A stretch of DNA of 64,000 bases from G965220305 sp965220305 (GTDB taxonomy: Bacteria > Chloroflexota > Dehalococcoidia > Lucifugimonadales > UBA3495): assembly GCA_965220305.1 (NCBI GenBank), contig OZ244817.1, forward strand, positions 3,534,001 to 3,598,000, read 5' to 3'. Shown here piece by piece: positions 23,955 through 33,216 of the stretch. Every line of letters starts with the position of its first letter. Positions within the stretch are counted from its first letter, which is position 1. Below the pieces are notes generated by a model, which searched no databases, was not told the DNA's origin, and saw nothing but the letters and a program-made list of their open reading frames with translations. A program made the translations under genes and the position numbers.

Positions 23955-24314
23955 ATGCCCAGGCAAGAACCTGGTGAGCCGTATTTCCGGGTAGATTCCA
24001 GCGAAGCTAGGTCCATGTTGGATGCCGATCCAGACAACATTGCGGTGATAGACGTGCGGCGGGACGACGAGTGGGTAACCGGGCACGTATCCGGAGCTAT
24101 TCACATTCCCATAGACGACTTGCCCGACCGAATCGCCGAGGTGCCCACCGATAAGACACTGTTGTTCATCTGCGCTGCTGGCGTACGCAGCGGTTTGGCC
24201 TGCGAGGTCGCCGCCGCAATGGGCTTCGAGACCGAAACACTCTTCAACATCGAAGATGGCACTCCCTCTTGGATCGCTGGCCGGCATCCGACATCGTACG
24301 GCAACGATCCGTAA
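23955..24314 (+). CDS. Rhodanese-domain protein
   Basis: 119 residues from the ATG at 23955, with GGAGG 6 nt upstream. A single rhodanese domain: VIDVRRDDEWVTGHVSGAIHIPIDDL, then the loop FICAAGVRSGLAC with the active Cys, then WIAGRHP. Such proteins carry persulfide sulfur from thiosulfate or a protein donor. It follows mtnP by 12 nt, inside a methylthio-compound recycling operon, which suggests a role in sulfur handling there, but this is inference. Confidence 0.88.
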   Translation: MPRQEPGEPYFRVDSSEARSMLDADPDNIAVIDVRRDDEWVTGHVSGAIHIPIDDLPDRIAEVPTDKTLLFICAAGVRSGLACEVAAAMGFETETLFNIEDGTPSWIAGRHPTSYGNDP

Positions 24315-24500
24315 CTGCCTGGTAATGGCGCTCGCCCGAGTCGTCCTTCTCTGACTTTCCCGGGAAGAATACCGGCTTCTGACAGGGGATGGCTGCCCCG
24401 GCAGAGCCTGGCGTCGGCCCGCATTGGCTGACCAGAGACCCAGGGCAACTCTGCGGCTGTAGGCCGCCAACAAGCAAACTGAGACTAAAGGAGTAGACTA

Positions 24501-25772
24501 TTGGCTTCAAAAGGAAGCGTCGGGGATGTTAAAGACCCTTCCCTGGCGACTGAAGGAGTAAACCGGATTCAATGGGCGGAGCGGGAAATGGGGGTCCTGC
24601 GGATGGTGCGAGAGCGCTTCGAGCGGGAAAAGCCCTTGGCCGGGCTGCGCATGGCGGCATGCCTCCACGTTACCACCGAGACAGCCAACCTCGCCCTGAC
24701 CCTCCAGTCCGGAGGCGCTGACCTGACTATTTGCGCCAGCAACCCACTTAGCACCCAGGACGAGACCGCCGCTGCCCTGGTCCGGGAGTACGGCATACCC
24801 ACCTACGCCATCAAAGGAGAGGACAACGAGACCTACTACCAGCATATCAACGCCGCCCTGGACCATCGACCCCAGATTACCTTGGATGACGGCGCAGACT
24901 TGGTCAGCACCCTGCACCAGGCCCGCTCCGACCTGCTGGGCGACGTTCTAGGCGGTACTGAGGAGACCACCACCGGCGTGATTCGCTTGAACGCGATGGC
25001 CAGCGACAACAAGCTGCTCTACCCCATTATTGCGGTGAACGAAGCTGAGACCAAGCACTTCTTCGACAATCGTTACGGCACTGGACAGAGCACCCTGGAC
25101 GGCATCACCCGGGCCACCAATATCCTCTGGGCTGGCCGACGCGTCGTGATTGGCGGGTACGGTTGGTGTGGCCGCGGGGTGGCCAGCCGCGCCCGGGGCA
25201 TGGGCGCCCACGTAATAGTCACTGAGATAAATCCAGTGCGCGCCTTGGAAGCGGTCATGGATGGCTTCACCGTAATGCCCAGCTTGGAGGCGGCCAAAGT
25301 TGGCGAGGTCTTCATCACCGTCACCGGCGGCCTGCACACCATTGGCCGGCAGCACATGGAAGTCATGGCCAACGGGGCCATTCTCAGCAACAGCGGGCAT
25401 TTCAATGTGGAAATAGACATTCCGGCACTCGAAGAAATGTCTTCCTCCCATCGGGAAGTGCGTCCCTACGTGGAGGAGTACGTGACCAAGGACGGTCGGA
25501 AACTCTACCTGCTGGGAGAAGGCAGGTTGATTAACCTGGCCGCCGCCGAAGGGCATCCCTCAGCAGTGATGGATATGAGCTTTGCCAACCAGGCCCTCAG
25601 CGTGGAATACCTGGTCAAGAACCGGGACTCATTAACACCCGGCGTCTACGTTGTGCCGAGAGAGACCGACGCCGAAGTGGGACGTCTCAAGCTCGCATCG
25701 ATGGGAATAAATATCGACAGTCTCTCGGCGGAGCAACAGCGTTACCAGGAAAGTTGGGAGGAGGGCACCTAG
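24501..25772 (+). CDS. ahcY: Adenosylhomocysteinase
   Basis: 423 residues from a TTG start with AAAGGAG seven bases upstream. Hydrolyses S-adenosylhomocysteine to adenosine and homocysteine, clearing the product of methyltransferases. Marks: CLHVTTETANLALTLQSGGA, the active-site region ETTTGVIRLNAM, NAEAETKH-like NEAETKHFFDNRYGTGQS, the NAD-binding GYGWCGRGVASRARGMGA, and SNSGHFNVEID. The end (LSAEQQRYQESW) is shorter than in eukaryotic enzymes, as is usual in bacteria of this type. Confidence 0.95.
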   Translation: MASKGSVGDVKDPSLATEGVNRIQWAEREMGVLRMVRERFEREKPLAGLRMAACLHVTTETANLALTLQSGGADLTICASNPLSTQDETAAALVREYGIPTYAIKGEDNETYYQHINAALDHRPQITLDDGADLVSTLHQARSDLLGDVLGGTEETTTGVIRLNAMASDNKLLYPIIAVNEAETKHFFDNRYGTGQSTLDGITRATNILWAGRRVVIGGYGWCGRGVASRARGMGAHVIVTEINPVRALEAVMDGFTVMPSLEAAKVGEVFITVTGGLHTIGRQHMEVMANGAILSNSGHFNVEIDIPALEEMSSSHREVRPYVEEYVTKDGRKLYLLGEGRLINLAAAEGHPSAVMDMSFANQALSVEYLVKNRDSLTPGVYVVPRETDAEVGRLKLASMGINIDSLSAEQQRYQESWEEGT

Positions 25773-25870
25773 CAAAACTCTTCAGGTTCTCAACGGGTGT
25801 TGGCAATGCCAGCGCCTGTCGAGAACGCCCCACCCGGCCCTGGCCCTTACCATAATCGGGAGGAAAACCA

Positions 25871-27091
25871 ATGCCAATTCAGTTTATGACCTCACCCAAA
25901 TACCTGCTAACCTCCGAGTCGGTAACGGAAGGTCATCCAGACAAACTCTGCGACCAGATTTCAGATGCCGTTCTCGATGCCGCTCTTACTGCTGACGTCG
26001 CCAGCAGGGTTGCCTGCGAGACCGTTGCGACCAAGAACCTGGTAATGGTGACCGGCGAAATTACCACCTCTGCCGCCTTGGATTTCAACGAAATTGCCCG
26101 CCGGGTAATTAAAGAAATCGGCTACACCGATGTCAAATATGGCCTGGACGGCAATTCCTGTGGAATAGTCGCCCATGTGAGCCAGCAGTCTCCGGACATC
26201 AGCAGCGGCGTCACCACCTCCTTGGAGCATCGGGGCGACAGCTCAACCGACGCCCGTCGCGCTACCGGCGCTGGAGACCAGGGAATGATGGTGGGATTTG
26301 CTTGCAACGAGACCGAAGGCCTGATGCCCCTGACTGTCGACCTGTCCCATCGCCTGGTAGCGCGTTTGGCTACCGTCCGCAAGGAGGGCAGTTTGCCCTA
26401 CCTGGGCCCCGATGGCAAGTCGCAGGTTACCGTGGAGTATCGCTATGGCAAGCCCCACCGGGTTGACGCCGTGGTCATCAGCACCCAACACGAGGACCAA
26501 GTTGACCGGGAGGCTTTTACCAAGAAAATCCGCAGCGACATCATCGACCAGGTGATTAACCCGGTGGTGCCAGCCCATTTACTGGACGAGGACACCAAGT
26601 ATTTCGTCAATCCCAGTGGCTGGTTTGTGGTGGGAGGTCCTCAGGGAGATACCGGGTTGACCGGTCGCAAGATTCTGGTAGACACCTACGGCGGCATTGC
26701 CCGGCACGGCGGCGGCGCTTTCTCGGGCAAAGACCCCACCAAGGTCGACCGTTCCGGGGCTTATGCCGCCCGCTACGTGGCGAAAAACCTGGTAGCCGCC
26801 AAGTTGGCGGACCGGGTCGAGGTCATAGTTTCCTACGCCATAGGTGTTGCTGAGCCTATTTCGGTATCCGTGGAAACCTTCGATACCAACCGGGTCCCCA
26901 ACGAGAAAATCGAGGAATTGGTGCGGGAGTTCTTCGACCTGCGCCCCGGCGCTATCATCGAGGACCTGAACCTGCGCCGCCCCATCTTCCGGCAGACCGC
27001 CGCCTACGGCCACTTCGGACGGGATGACCTGGACCTGCCCTGGGAGGCTACAGACAAAGCCCAGGTCTTGCGGAAAGCGGCAGGACTGTAA
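25871..27091 (+). CDS. metK: S-adenosylmethionine synthetase
   Basis: 406 residues, ATG with GGGAGGA seven bases upstream. Makes SAM from methionine and ATP. Marks: ESVTEGHPDKLCDQISDAVL (methionine/ATP site), ATGAGDQGMMVGFACNET, KSQVTVEY, ISTQHE, and GLTGRKILVDTYGG followed by GGGAFSGKDPTKVDRS, all in order. Last gene of the SAM-cycle run; a terminator follows at about 27146. Confidence 0.97.
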   Translation: MPIQFMTSPKYLLTSESVTEGHPDKLCDQISDAVLDAALTADVASRVACETVATKNLVMVTGEITTSAALDFNEIARRVIKEIGYTDVKYGLDGNSCGIVAHVSQQSPDISSGVTTSLEHRGDSSTDARRATGAGDQGMMVGFACNETEGLMPLTVDLSHRLVARLATVRKEGSLPYLGPDGKSQVTVEYRYGKPHRVDAVVISTQHEDQVDREAFTKKIRSDIIDQVINPVVPAHLLDEDTKYFVNPSGWFVVGGPQGDTGLTGRKILVDTYGGIARHGGGAFSGKDPTKVDRSGAYAARYVAKNLVAAKLADRVEVIVSYAIGVAEPISVSVETFDTNRVPNEKIEELVREFFDLRPGAIIEDLNLRRPIFRQTAAYGHFGRDDLDLPWEATDKAQVLRKAAGL

Positions 27092-27145
27092 GGGTTTAAC
27101 CAGGAAATTCGGGGCCATTCCGTGGCCTGAACGCATTCCTTACCG

Positions 27146-27180
27146 CCCGTCCCACCTTGTATGGGGCGGGCCGTTGTTTT
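27146..27180 (+). terminator. Probable terminator after metK
   Basis: CCCGTCCC (27146-27153) pairs with GGGGCGGG (27163-27170, one G-U), followed by CCGTTGTTTT. Confidence 0.65.
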
Positions 27181-27251
27181 ATGCTTTGGACAATTGAGGA
27201 ACTGTTCTACAATCAAAATAGCGTCGTTTGATTTGGCAAACAGGAGCGGCT

Positions 27252-28667
27252 ATGGCCACAGAGATTAAGTTTGGTACTGACGGATGGCGGGGCCTCATCG
27301 CCCGGGATTTCACCTTTGAGAATGTGGCCCGCTGCGCCCAGGGAGTGGCTGACTACCTGCGCTCCACCGGCGGCTCCGGCCAGGGGCTGGTGGTAGGCTA
27401 CGATACCAGGTTTCTGTCCCGGGAGTTTGCTGAGACGGTGGCCGAAGTTTGCGCGGGGAACGGGGTGAGAGTTTTCCTGGCGGACAAGGCGGCCCCGACT
27501 CCCGTACTCAGCTTCAATGTGCTGGACCAGCAGGCAGCGGGAGCGGCCATTCTCACGGCCAGTCACAACCCCGGCATTTGGAACGGCTTCAAGTTCAAAC
27601 CCGAGTACGCCGGCAGCGCTACCCAAGAAATTACCGACCGCTTGGAGGCCGCCATCGCCGAGGTGAAGCTCGTTAAATCGATAGACCTGGGCAGCGCGAG
27701 GGGAGAGGGCTTGATAGTGGATATTGACCCGGCTCCTCCCTACCTGGAAAAGGTGCGGTCCCTGGTAGACCTGCAGGCCATAGCCGGAGCGGGGCTGAAG
27801 GTGATCGTGGATGCTATGTTTGGCGCTGGAGCTGGTTACCTTCCGACGCTGATTTCGGGAGGTAATACCTCAGCGGAAGAGCTGCACGGCGAGCGCAATC
27901 CAGCCTTTCCGGGAATGGACCAGCCGGAACCGATTGCTCACAATCTAACCGAGCTTGCGGCGCGCGTTCCTTCATCGGGGGCCTCGGTGGGAATTGCGCT
28001 GGACGGCGACGCCGACCGGGTGGGTCTGATGGATGAGGAAGGCAACTTCATCAGCACGCTGGAGGTGTTTTCGCTGCTGGCCCTCTATCTCTTGGAAGTC
28101 AAAGGACTGCGGGGCCCTCTGGTAAAGGGAGTCACGTCCTCCATGATGCTGAACACGTTGGCCCGCAACTTTGGCGTCGACGTTTACGAAGAAAGAATAG
28201 GGTTCAAGTACATCGGCCCCAGGATGTCCGAGGTAGATGCCTTGATAGGCGGCGAGGAAAGCGGGGGATTTGCCTTTCGGGGGCACATACCGGAGAGAGA
28301 CGGCATCCTGAGCGCCCTATACATCCTGGAATACATGGCCCACACCGGCAAATCTCCTTCCCAACTGGTGCAAGGCCTATTCCAGCAGACCGGCCCCCAC
28401 TTCTACCAACGCCGCGACGTCGAATTTGACCCTGGTAAGAGGGACCAAATCCAACAACGGCTGAGAAATCCCGACCTAACGGAGCTGGCTGGTATGAGGG
28501 TGGTCGAGTCCGATGAAATCGACGGGCGCAGGCTGGTCCTGGAGAGCGGCTGGCTGGCTTCCCGATTTTCAGGCACTGAACCCCTGCTACGCATTTACTG
28601 TGAAGCCAACAGCCCCGAAACTGTGGACAGGCTATTGGATGCGGCGGCGGAATATCTGGGGGTGTGA
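27252..28667 (+). CDS. Phosphoglucomutase / phosphomannomutase family protein
   Basis: 471 residues from the ATG at 27252 (GGAG six bases upstream). Alpha-D-phosphohexomutase fold: FGTDGWRGLIARDF at the N-terminus, the phosphoserine loop TASHNPGIWNGFK, the metal loop DGDADRVGL, the sugar-recognition loop GGEESGGFAFRGHIPERDG, and the C-terminal phosphate site SRFSGTEPLLRIYCE. It interconverts hexose-1- and -6-phosphates. Glucose, mannose and glucosamine forms cannot be told apart safely, although the EESGG loop favours a PGM/PMM type over GlmM. Stands alone between metK and ccdA. Confidence 0.9.
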   Translation: MATEIKFGTDGWRGLIARDFTFENVARCAQGVADYLRSTGGSGQGLVVGYDTRFLSREFAETVAEVCAGNGVRVFLADKAAPTPVLSFNVLDQQAAGAAILTASHNPGIWNGFKFKPEYAGSATQEITDRLEAAIAEVKLVKSIDLGSARGEGLIVDIDPAPPYLEKVRSLVDLQAIAGAGLKVIVDAMFGAGAGYLPTLISGGNTSAEELHGERNPAFPGMDQPEPIAHNLTELAARVPSSGASVGIALDGDADRVGLMDEEGNFISTLEVFSLLALYLLEVKGLRGPLVKGVTSSMMLNTLARNFGVDVYEERIGFKYIGPRMSEVDALIGGEESGGFAFRGHIPERDGILSALYILEYMAHTGKSPSQLVQGLFQQTGPHFYQRRDVEFDPGKRDQIQQRLRNPDLTELAGMRVVESDEIDGRRLVLESGWLASRFSGTEPLLRIYCEANSPETVDRLLDAAAEYLGV

Positions 28668-28795
28668 CCACCTCCTGCCCTGGTCACCCAGCGACTGATG
28701 CAGCTTAGGAGGGGATAGGTAGTTGAATAAAACTGTTCCGGTGCGACTTACGTAATGATAATTTGTAAGCGCTTCCCCCTCAGGAGCAGTATTCG

Positions 28796-29710
28796 ATGTC
28801 CATAACTAGGAACATGATTACCCGTTCAAAGGAAATTAGGATGTTGCGTGCCGTGGCGGTGCCGGTGTCGATAGCAGCCCTCGCCTACACCGTAGCCGTC
28901 GTAGGGGCGATATTCCTGGGCGACAGAGCCGACGGCATTGACGGCGTTAACCTCTTTGTGGAAGGCCTGGCCGGAGGGTCTGGCTCCTTTCTCGGCGAGT
29001 TGGGCTTTCTAATTCCGCTGGGATTTGCCTTCGCCGCCGGTATGGCCTCAGCGGTCAATCCTTGCGGGTTTGCCATGCTGCCGGCCTACCTGGGCCTGTT
29101 CCTGGGTTCCGATGCCCGGGAACAGGAAAGGGAGAAGCCCCTGCGTCAATTGGGTCGAGCGGTCCTGGTTGGTGGAGCCGTAACTGCGGGCTTTGTGGTA
29201 CTCTTTGGCCTCGCGGGAATTATCCTGGGGCTGGGCACCCAGGCCATCTTTATTGACATTCTGCCCTGGATAGGGCTGGGTGTCGGCATCCTTTTGACCG
29301 CCGCCGGAGCTTGGTTGATGGGTGGAGGCAAGCTGTATACCGGGCTGGCCGCCCGGGCCGCCTCGCACTTGGGCGATCCCAATGAGATTAACGTCAAGGG
29401 TTACTTCATCTTCGGCATTAGCTATGGCGTCGCCTCGTTGAGCTGTACGCTGCCCATCTTCCTATCCGTGGTTGGCACCACGCTGACCGCCTCGGGCATT
29501 CTGACCGCAGTCGGGCAGTTTTTTCTCTACGCCCTGGGGATGGGACTGGTAATTATGGCCCTTACCCTGGGCATGGCCTTCTTCCGGGGGGCGATGGTAC
29601 GGGGCCTGCGGAGGGCCCTCCCCTACGTGCAGCCCATAGGCGCCTGGCTAATGGTAATCGCCGGGGCTTACATAATCTTCTACTGGCTTACCCTGGGTGA
29701 CTTGCTCTAA
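28796..29710 (+). CDS. ccdA: CcdA/DsbD-type membrane electron carrier
   Basis: 304 residues with seven hydrophobic segments: one N-terminal (about 20-42) and six in the core. Two conserved cysteines lie in membrane helices, in NPCGFAMLPAYL and SLSCTLPIFLSV, as in CcdA and the DsbD beta domain. It would pass reducing power from cytoplasmic thioredoxin to extracytoplasmic thiol proteins, for example for cytochrome c maturation. AGGAG lies 9 bases before the ATG. No partner thioredoxin-like gene is adjacent. Confidence 0.88.
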   Translation: MSITRNMITRSKEIRMLRAVAVPVSIAALAYTVAVVGAIFLGDRADGIDGVNLFVEGLAGGSGSFLGELGFLIPLGFAFAAGMASAVNPCGFAMLPAYLGLFLGSDAREQEREKPLRQLGRAVLVGGAVTAGFVVLFGLAGIILGLGTQAIFIDILPWIGLGVGILLTAAGAWLMGGGKLYTGLAARAASHLGDPNEINVKGYFIFGISYGVASLSCTLPIFLSVVGTTLTASGILTAVGQFFLYALGMGLVIMALTLGMAFFRGAMVRGLRRALPYVQPIGAWLMVIAGAYIIFYWLTLGDLL

Positions 29711-29769
29711 GAGGGTGTTTAAAGGGCTGACCGTCTATCTTGCGTCAGGCTTGGTACGGGACTCCCCGC

Positions 29770-29843
29770 TGTCATTCTGAAGGAGCGAGCGACTGAAGAA
29801 TCTTAGATTCTTCGCCTCCACTACGTTTCGGCTCAGAATGACA
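29770..29843. repeat. Short relative of the 20416-20599 repeat
   Basis: TGTCATTCTGA (29770-29780) and TCAGAATGACA (29833-29843) form an inverted pair around a palindrome GAAGAATCT-T-AGATTCTTC (29795-29813). The same inner arms occur at 20440-20554. Sits between ccdA and the ribosomal operon end. Confidence 0.7.
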
Positions 29844-29907
29844 TATCCTTTTTAGACGCCTTTCTAAGAGGGCCGAGGCGCACGGCCCGCGGTGGAAAAG
29901 TCGAAAG

Positions 29908-29940
29908 AACGGGGCGACCATTTGGTCGCCCCGTTTACTT
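29908..29940. terminator. Terminator between ccdA and rpsI (either strand)
   Basis: A perfect 12-bp stem, AACGGGGCGACC (29908-29919) with GGTCGCCCCGTT (29924-29935), loop ATTT, followed by a T-rich tail on the plus strand and GTTCTTT on the minus strand. It probably ends both convergent transcripts. Confidence 0.85.
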
Positions 29941-29960
29941 GCTAGACCGGCTGTAGGTAT

Positions 29961-30362
29961 CTAACGCTTGGTGTACTGGGGGGCCCGCCTGGCCCGCTTG
30001 AGGCCGTACTTCTTGCTCTCCTTGATGCGGGAATCGCGGGTAATCAGCCCATGACGACGCAAGGTGGCTTTGAGGTCTGGGTCAAAGACCGTCAGAGCGC
30101 GGGATATTCCGTGACGGATGGCCTCCGCTTGGGCGTTGACGCCGCCGCCGATGACCTTAACGATTACCCTGAACCGGCCCCGGGTATCACTGACCCGGAA
30201 GGGTTCAATGATGGTCTTTTGCCACGGCTCCCAGTTGAAGTATTCCTCCATGGTTTTGCCGTTGACCAATATGGGCCCGCCGTCGTCCGGGTACAAACGG
30301 ACCTTGGCGATGGCCGTCTTACGCTTCCCGGTGCCGTAAAAATACTGTTGCTGTGTGTCCAT
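29961..30362 (-). CDS. rpsI: 30S ribosomal protein S9
   Basis: 133 residues from the ATG at 30362; a TTG three codons upstream with an AGG site is an alternative. Conserved features: YGTGKRKTAIAKVRL at the start, VKVIGGGVNAQAEAIRHGISRAL in the middle, and the basic tail KYGLKRARRAPQYTKR whose last residues reach the P-site tRNA. Last gene of the super-operon, paired with rplM as usual. Confidence 0.96.
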   Translation of the reverse strand: MDTQQQYFYGTGKRKTAIAKVRLYPDDGGPILVNGKTMEEYFNWEPWQKTIIEPFRVSDTRGRFRVIVKVIGGGVNAQAEAIRHGISRALTVFDPDLKATLRRHGLITRDSRIKESKKYGLKRARRAPQYTKR

Positions 30363-30390
30363 CTGTACCAAGGCGATACCTGCTCCCTAT

Positions 30391-30825
30391 CTAGGTTGTT
30401 GGCGTGCCGACTTGGGCTTGGTGCGGGTGAGTGTCGCCGGTATACACCTTCAACCGCCCCAACATCTGTCGGCCCCGCTTGTTACGGGGCAGCATACCCT
30501 TGACGGCCAGTTGAATGACCCTTTCCGGGTGGTCATCCAGCATGTCCCGGAGAATGAAGGTCTTCAGGTTGCCCACATACCCGCTGTGGCGGTAGTAGGT
30601 CTTCTGGAGCAATTTTTTCCCGGTGATTCTGACCTTGGTGGCGTTGGTAACCACCACATGGTCCCCGGTAATCACGTGAGGAGTGTAGGTCGGTTTGTCC
30701 TTGCCTTGAAGGGCTACGGCTATGTCTCGGGCCAAACGACCCAGACTCTGGCCCGTCGCGTCAAAGACCCGCCAGTTGTCGGGCACCGCTCCGGTTCGGG
30801 GAAAATATGTACTAGTCCGTTTCAT
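30391..30825 (-). CDS. rplM: 50S ribosomal protein L13
   Basis: 144 residues. WRVFDATGQSLGRLARDIA, the GDHVVVTNA strand, KTYYRHSGYVGNLK and the AVKGMLPRNKRGRQMLGRLKVY motif are all present. An early 23S rRNA-binding protein in assembly. Its start overlaps the truA stop by 14 nt, indicating translational coupling. Confidence 0.97.
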   Translation of the reverse strand: MKRTSTYFPRTGAVPDNWRVFDATGQSLGRLARDIAVALQGKDKPTYTPHVITGDHVVVTNATKVRITGKKLLQKTYYRHSGYVGNLKTFILRDMLDDHPERVIQLAVKGMLPRNKRGRQMLGRLKVYTGDTHPHQAQVGTPTT

Positions 30826-31615
30826 GCTGGGCTATAACCTTTGTCGAAAAATCTGGGTAGGTTACCTCAATAAGGCATAATCCCCGGGCAGGCAAGGATG
30901 ACCACTGTCTGCCCGGGGGTGAGCCCTCTTTCAGTGTCTCTTTAATGGCGTCTACCGGCGCTCTGTCCTTGCCAATCTCTACCAGCAGACCGTTGGCCCG
31001 CCGTATCTGGTGGCGTAGAAACCCATTGGCCTGGGCTTCGATGACTATTGTATCACCTATTCGTCTTACGTCCCAGTGATTTACCTGGCGTACCGAGCTT
31101 CGGTCCTTGGGATGCCCTATACCGAAAGGGCGGAAATCGTGGACTCCTACCAGGTCCTGAGCGGCGGCGTCCATCTTATCCACGTCCAGCGCCTCCCGTA
31201 CCCAACAATGGGTGTTCCTCCTGATGGGAGAAGGGAAAGGACGGTTGAGGATTTGATAGAGATAGGTCCTGCTTGCGGCGCTCCTCCTGGAATGGAATTC
31301 CTCCATCATTTCGTGGGCTGACTGGACCTGGATGTCGACAGGTAGGTAGAAGTTCAACGCCCTGGGGAACCTATCGAGGGGATGAACGCTCTCGGTTAGG
31401 AAGTCTACAACCTGCCCCTGCGCGTGGGCCCCGGAGTCGGTACGGCTGGCGGCGCGAATACGGACCTGCTCCCCGGTAAACCTGGCGAGGGCGGCTTCCA
31501 ACTCTCCTTGTATCGTGGGGCTGTTGACCTGAAGTTGGAAGCCCGCGTATCGGGTACCTTCGTATTCAACCACCAAGGCCAGACGGCGGTAGGGCCTGTC
31601 AGAAGCCCCGGCCAC
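30812..31615 (-). CDS. truA: tRNA pseudouridine synthase A
   Basis: 267 residues from a GTG start. Makes pseudouridine at positions 38-40 of the tRNA anticodon arm. Catalytic Asp lies in ASRTDSGAHAQGQV; other marks are VEYEGTRYAGFQLQ, LNFYLPVDIQV, SRTYLYQI and FLRHQIRRANGLLVEIG. Its position between rplQ and rplM is the common bacterial arrangement. Confidence 0.95.
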   Translation of the reverse strand: MAGASDRPYRRLALVVEYEGTRYAGFQLQVNSPTIQGELEAALARFTGEQVRIRAASRTDSGAHAQGQVVDFLTESVHPLDRFPRALNFYLPVDIQVQSAHEMMEEFHSRRSAASRTYLYQILNRPFPSPIRRNTHCWVREALDVDKMDAAAQDLVGVHDFRPFGIGHPKDRSSVRQVNHWDVRRIGDTIVIEAQANGFLRHQIRRANGLLVEIGKDRAPVDAIKETLKEGSPPGRQWSSLPARGLCLIEVTYPDFSTKVIAQHETD

Positions 31616-31689
31616 CGGGCCGGAAGAAGCTGGAGAGGCGTTGAAGTCGGGGCCAGATCCGGGTGTTGACTCTATGTGTCGTCCGCCTA

Positions 31690-32043
31690 TCAGACCAGTT
31701 CAATCACCGCCATTTGGGCCCCATCTCCCTGGCGTGGACCAAGTTTGGTGATGCGGGTGTAGCCGCCTGGCCGCTCGGCGTACTTGGGGGCCAATTCGTC
31801 AAAGACCTTCTTCACAACACCCTTGTTGGGCACTTGGCTGAGGGCTAGCCGGCGATGATGCAGGGTGCCCTTCTTGCCGTGGGTTATCAGCTTTTCGGTG
31901 ACAACCCGAGTTTCCTTGGCCTTGGCCAAGGTGGTGGTGATGCGCTCGTGCTGGACAAGCTCGGAAGTCAGTCCGCGGAGGAGTGCTATGCGTTGGTCTT
32001 TGTACCGGCTAAGTTTTCTACCGGCCACACGGTGGGAAGGCAT
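31690..32043 (-). CDS. rplQ: 50S ribosomal protein L17
   Basis: 117 residues from the ATG at 32043, five bases after the rpoA stop. The upstream in-frame extension overlaps rpoA and is not credible. MPSHRVAGRKLSR start, LLRGLTSELVQHERITTTLAKAKE, and the C-terminal GGYTRITKLGPRQGDGAQMAVIEL are canonical. Confidence 0.96.
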   Translation of the reverse strand: MPSHRVAGRKLSRYKDQRIALLRGLTSELVQHERITTTLAKAKETRVVTEKLITHGKKGTLHHRRLALSQVPNKGVVKKVFDELAPKYAERPGGYTRITKLGPRQGDGAQMAVIELV

Positions 32044-32048
32044 GACTT

Positions 32049-33209
32049 TTAGGAATCCTCCTCGTCTTCTTCCTCGGTCAGCCATTCCGTATTTTCTTCA
32101 GGAATGGCTACTTCTGGTGCATCTACGGCCCCCATGAGTTCGTTTATGCCTTCGGGGGAAAGGTTGGACACCTCGGCAACAGCAATACCCACGTCCCCGA
32201 GGTCTTCAAAGTCCTCTTCGCCTTCAGACGCCTGGCGGCGGGGTGCAGTGATTCCCCTTTCCGCCAGCTTCTCGTGCAACTCGTCCAGGGACTTGTCGCC
32301 GAAGTTGCGTATCTTCAGCAAGTCGTCGTCGGACATCTCCAGCACTTCCCCCACCCTGGTTATATGCGCCCGCTTGAGGCAATTCAGGGTGCGGGGCGAC
32401 AGGTCCAGTCTCTCGATGGGGTTCTGGTAGATTTCCGGGGAAACTGCCAGGGACGGCCGGGGCTGTTCGCTATCGGAAACGTGGTTAAGGTTGCTGAACA
32501 GGAAGAAGTGGCTTACCAGGGTGTCCGATGCCTCGTGGATAGCCTCCACCGGCGTAATGGTCCCGTCGGTCCATACTTCCAGGATTAAACGCTCGTAGTC
32601 GGTTACCTGGCCCACCCGGGTGCGCTCCACCGAGTAATCAACCTTGCGCACCGGGTTGAAGATAGCGTCCACCGGAAGAACCCCAACGGGCATTCCGGCT
32701 ACGCCCTCATTTTGAGCTGCCGGTTCGTAGCCCGTTCCTTGTTCAACGTTGAACTCTATGGACAATCTGGAGTCCTCGGCGTCCAGCGTCGCCAGGTGCA
32801 ACTCGGGGTTGACTACCTCGAAGTCGGCTGACGTGGAAATGTCACCGGCGCAAACTCGGCCCTCTCCGGTCACTTCCAGGCGCATTTTGCCGGTGCGGTC
32901 GGACTGAGAGTGGATACGAATTCGCTTGATGTTCAACAGGAGGTCCATCACCTCCTCTTTTACGCCGGGAATATAGGTGTACTCGTGGACTACGTCCTCG
33001 ATCTTGATCCAGGTTATGGCGCTGCCCTTGATGGAGCTGAGTAATATTCGGCGCAAGGGATTGCCGATGGTAATGCCGTAGCCCTGTTGCAGCGGTTCAA
33101 TTGCCACCTTTCCGTAGGTGGCGTCTGCTTCCAATATTCGGACTGCCGGCTCCAGCGGGGCCATCGACCCCTCCGGAGTGGCGGGAGGCAGGATAAAGGT
33201 GTCTAGCAT
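32049..33209 (-). CDS. rpoA: RNA polymerase alpha subunit
   Basis: 386 residues, longer than the usual 315-330. The N-terminal assembly domain has GNPLRRILLSSIKGSAITWIKIE in pieces, VMDLLLNIKRIRI and the FNPVRKVDYSVERTRVGQVTDYERL segment. The C-terminal domain (about 265-330, LDLSPRTLNCLKRAHITRVGEVL, RNFGDKSLDELHEKL) contacts UP elements and activators. After it comes a 50-residue acidic tail ending TEEEDEEDS, absent from most alpha subunits. Confidence 0.97.
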   Translation of the reverse strand: MLDTFILPPATPEGSMAPLEPAVRILEADATYGKVAIEPLQQGYGITIGNPLRRILLSSIKGSAITWIKIEDVVHEYTYIPGVKEEVMDLLLNIKRIRIHSQSDRTGKMRLEVTGEGRVCAGDISTSADFEVVNPELHLATLDAEDSRLSIEFNVEQGTGYEPAAQNEGVAGMPVGVLPVDAIFNPVRKVDYSVERTRVGQVTDYERLILEVWTDGTITPVEAIHEASDTLVSHFFLFSNLNHVSDSEQPRPSLAVSPEIYQNPIERLDLSPRTLNCLKRAHITRVGEVLEMSDDDLLKIRNFGDKSLDELHEKLAERGITAPRRQASEGEEDFEDLGDVGIAVAEVSNLSPEGINELMGAVDAPEVAIPEENTEWLTEEEDEEDS

Positions 33210-33216
33210 GTATGCG

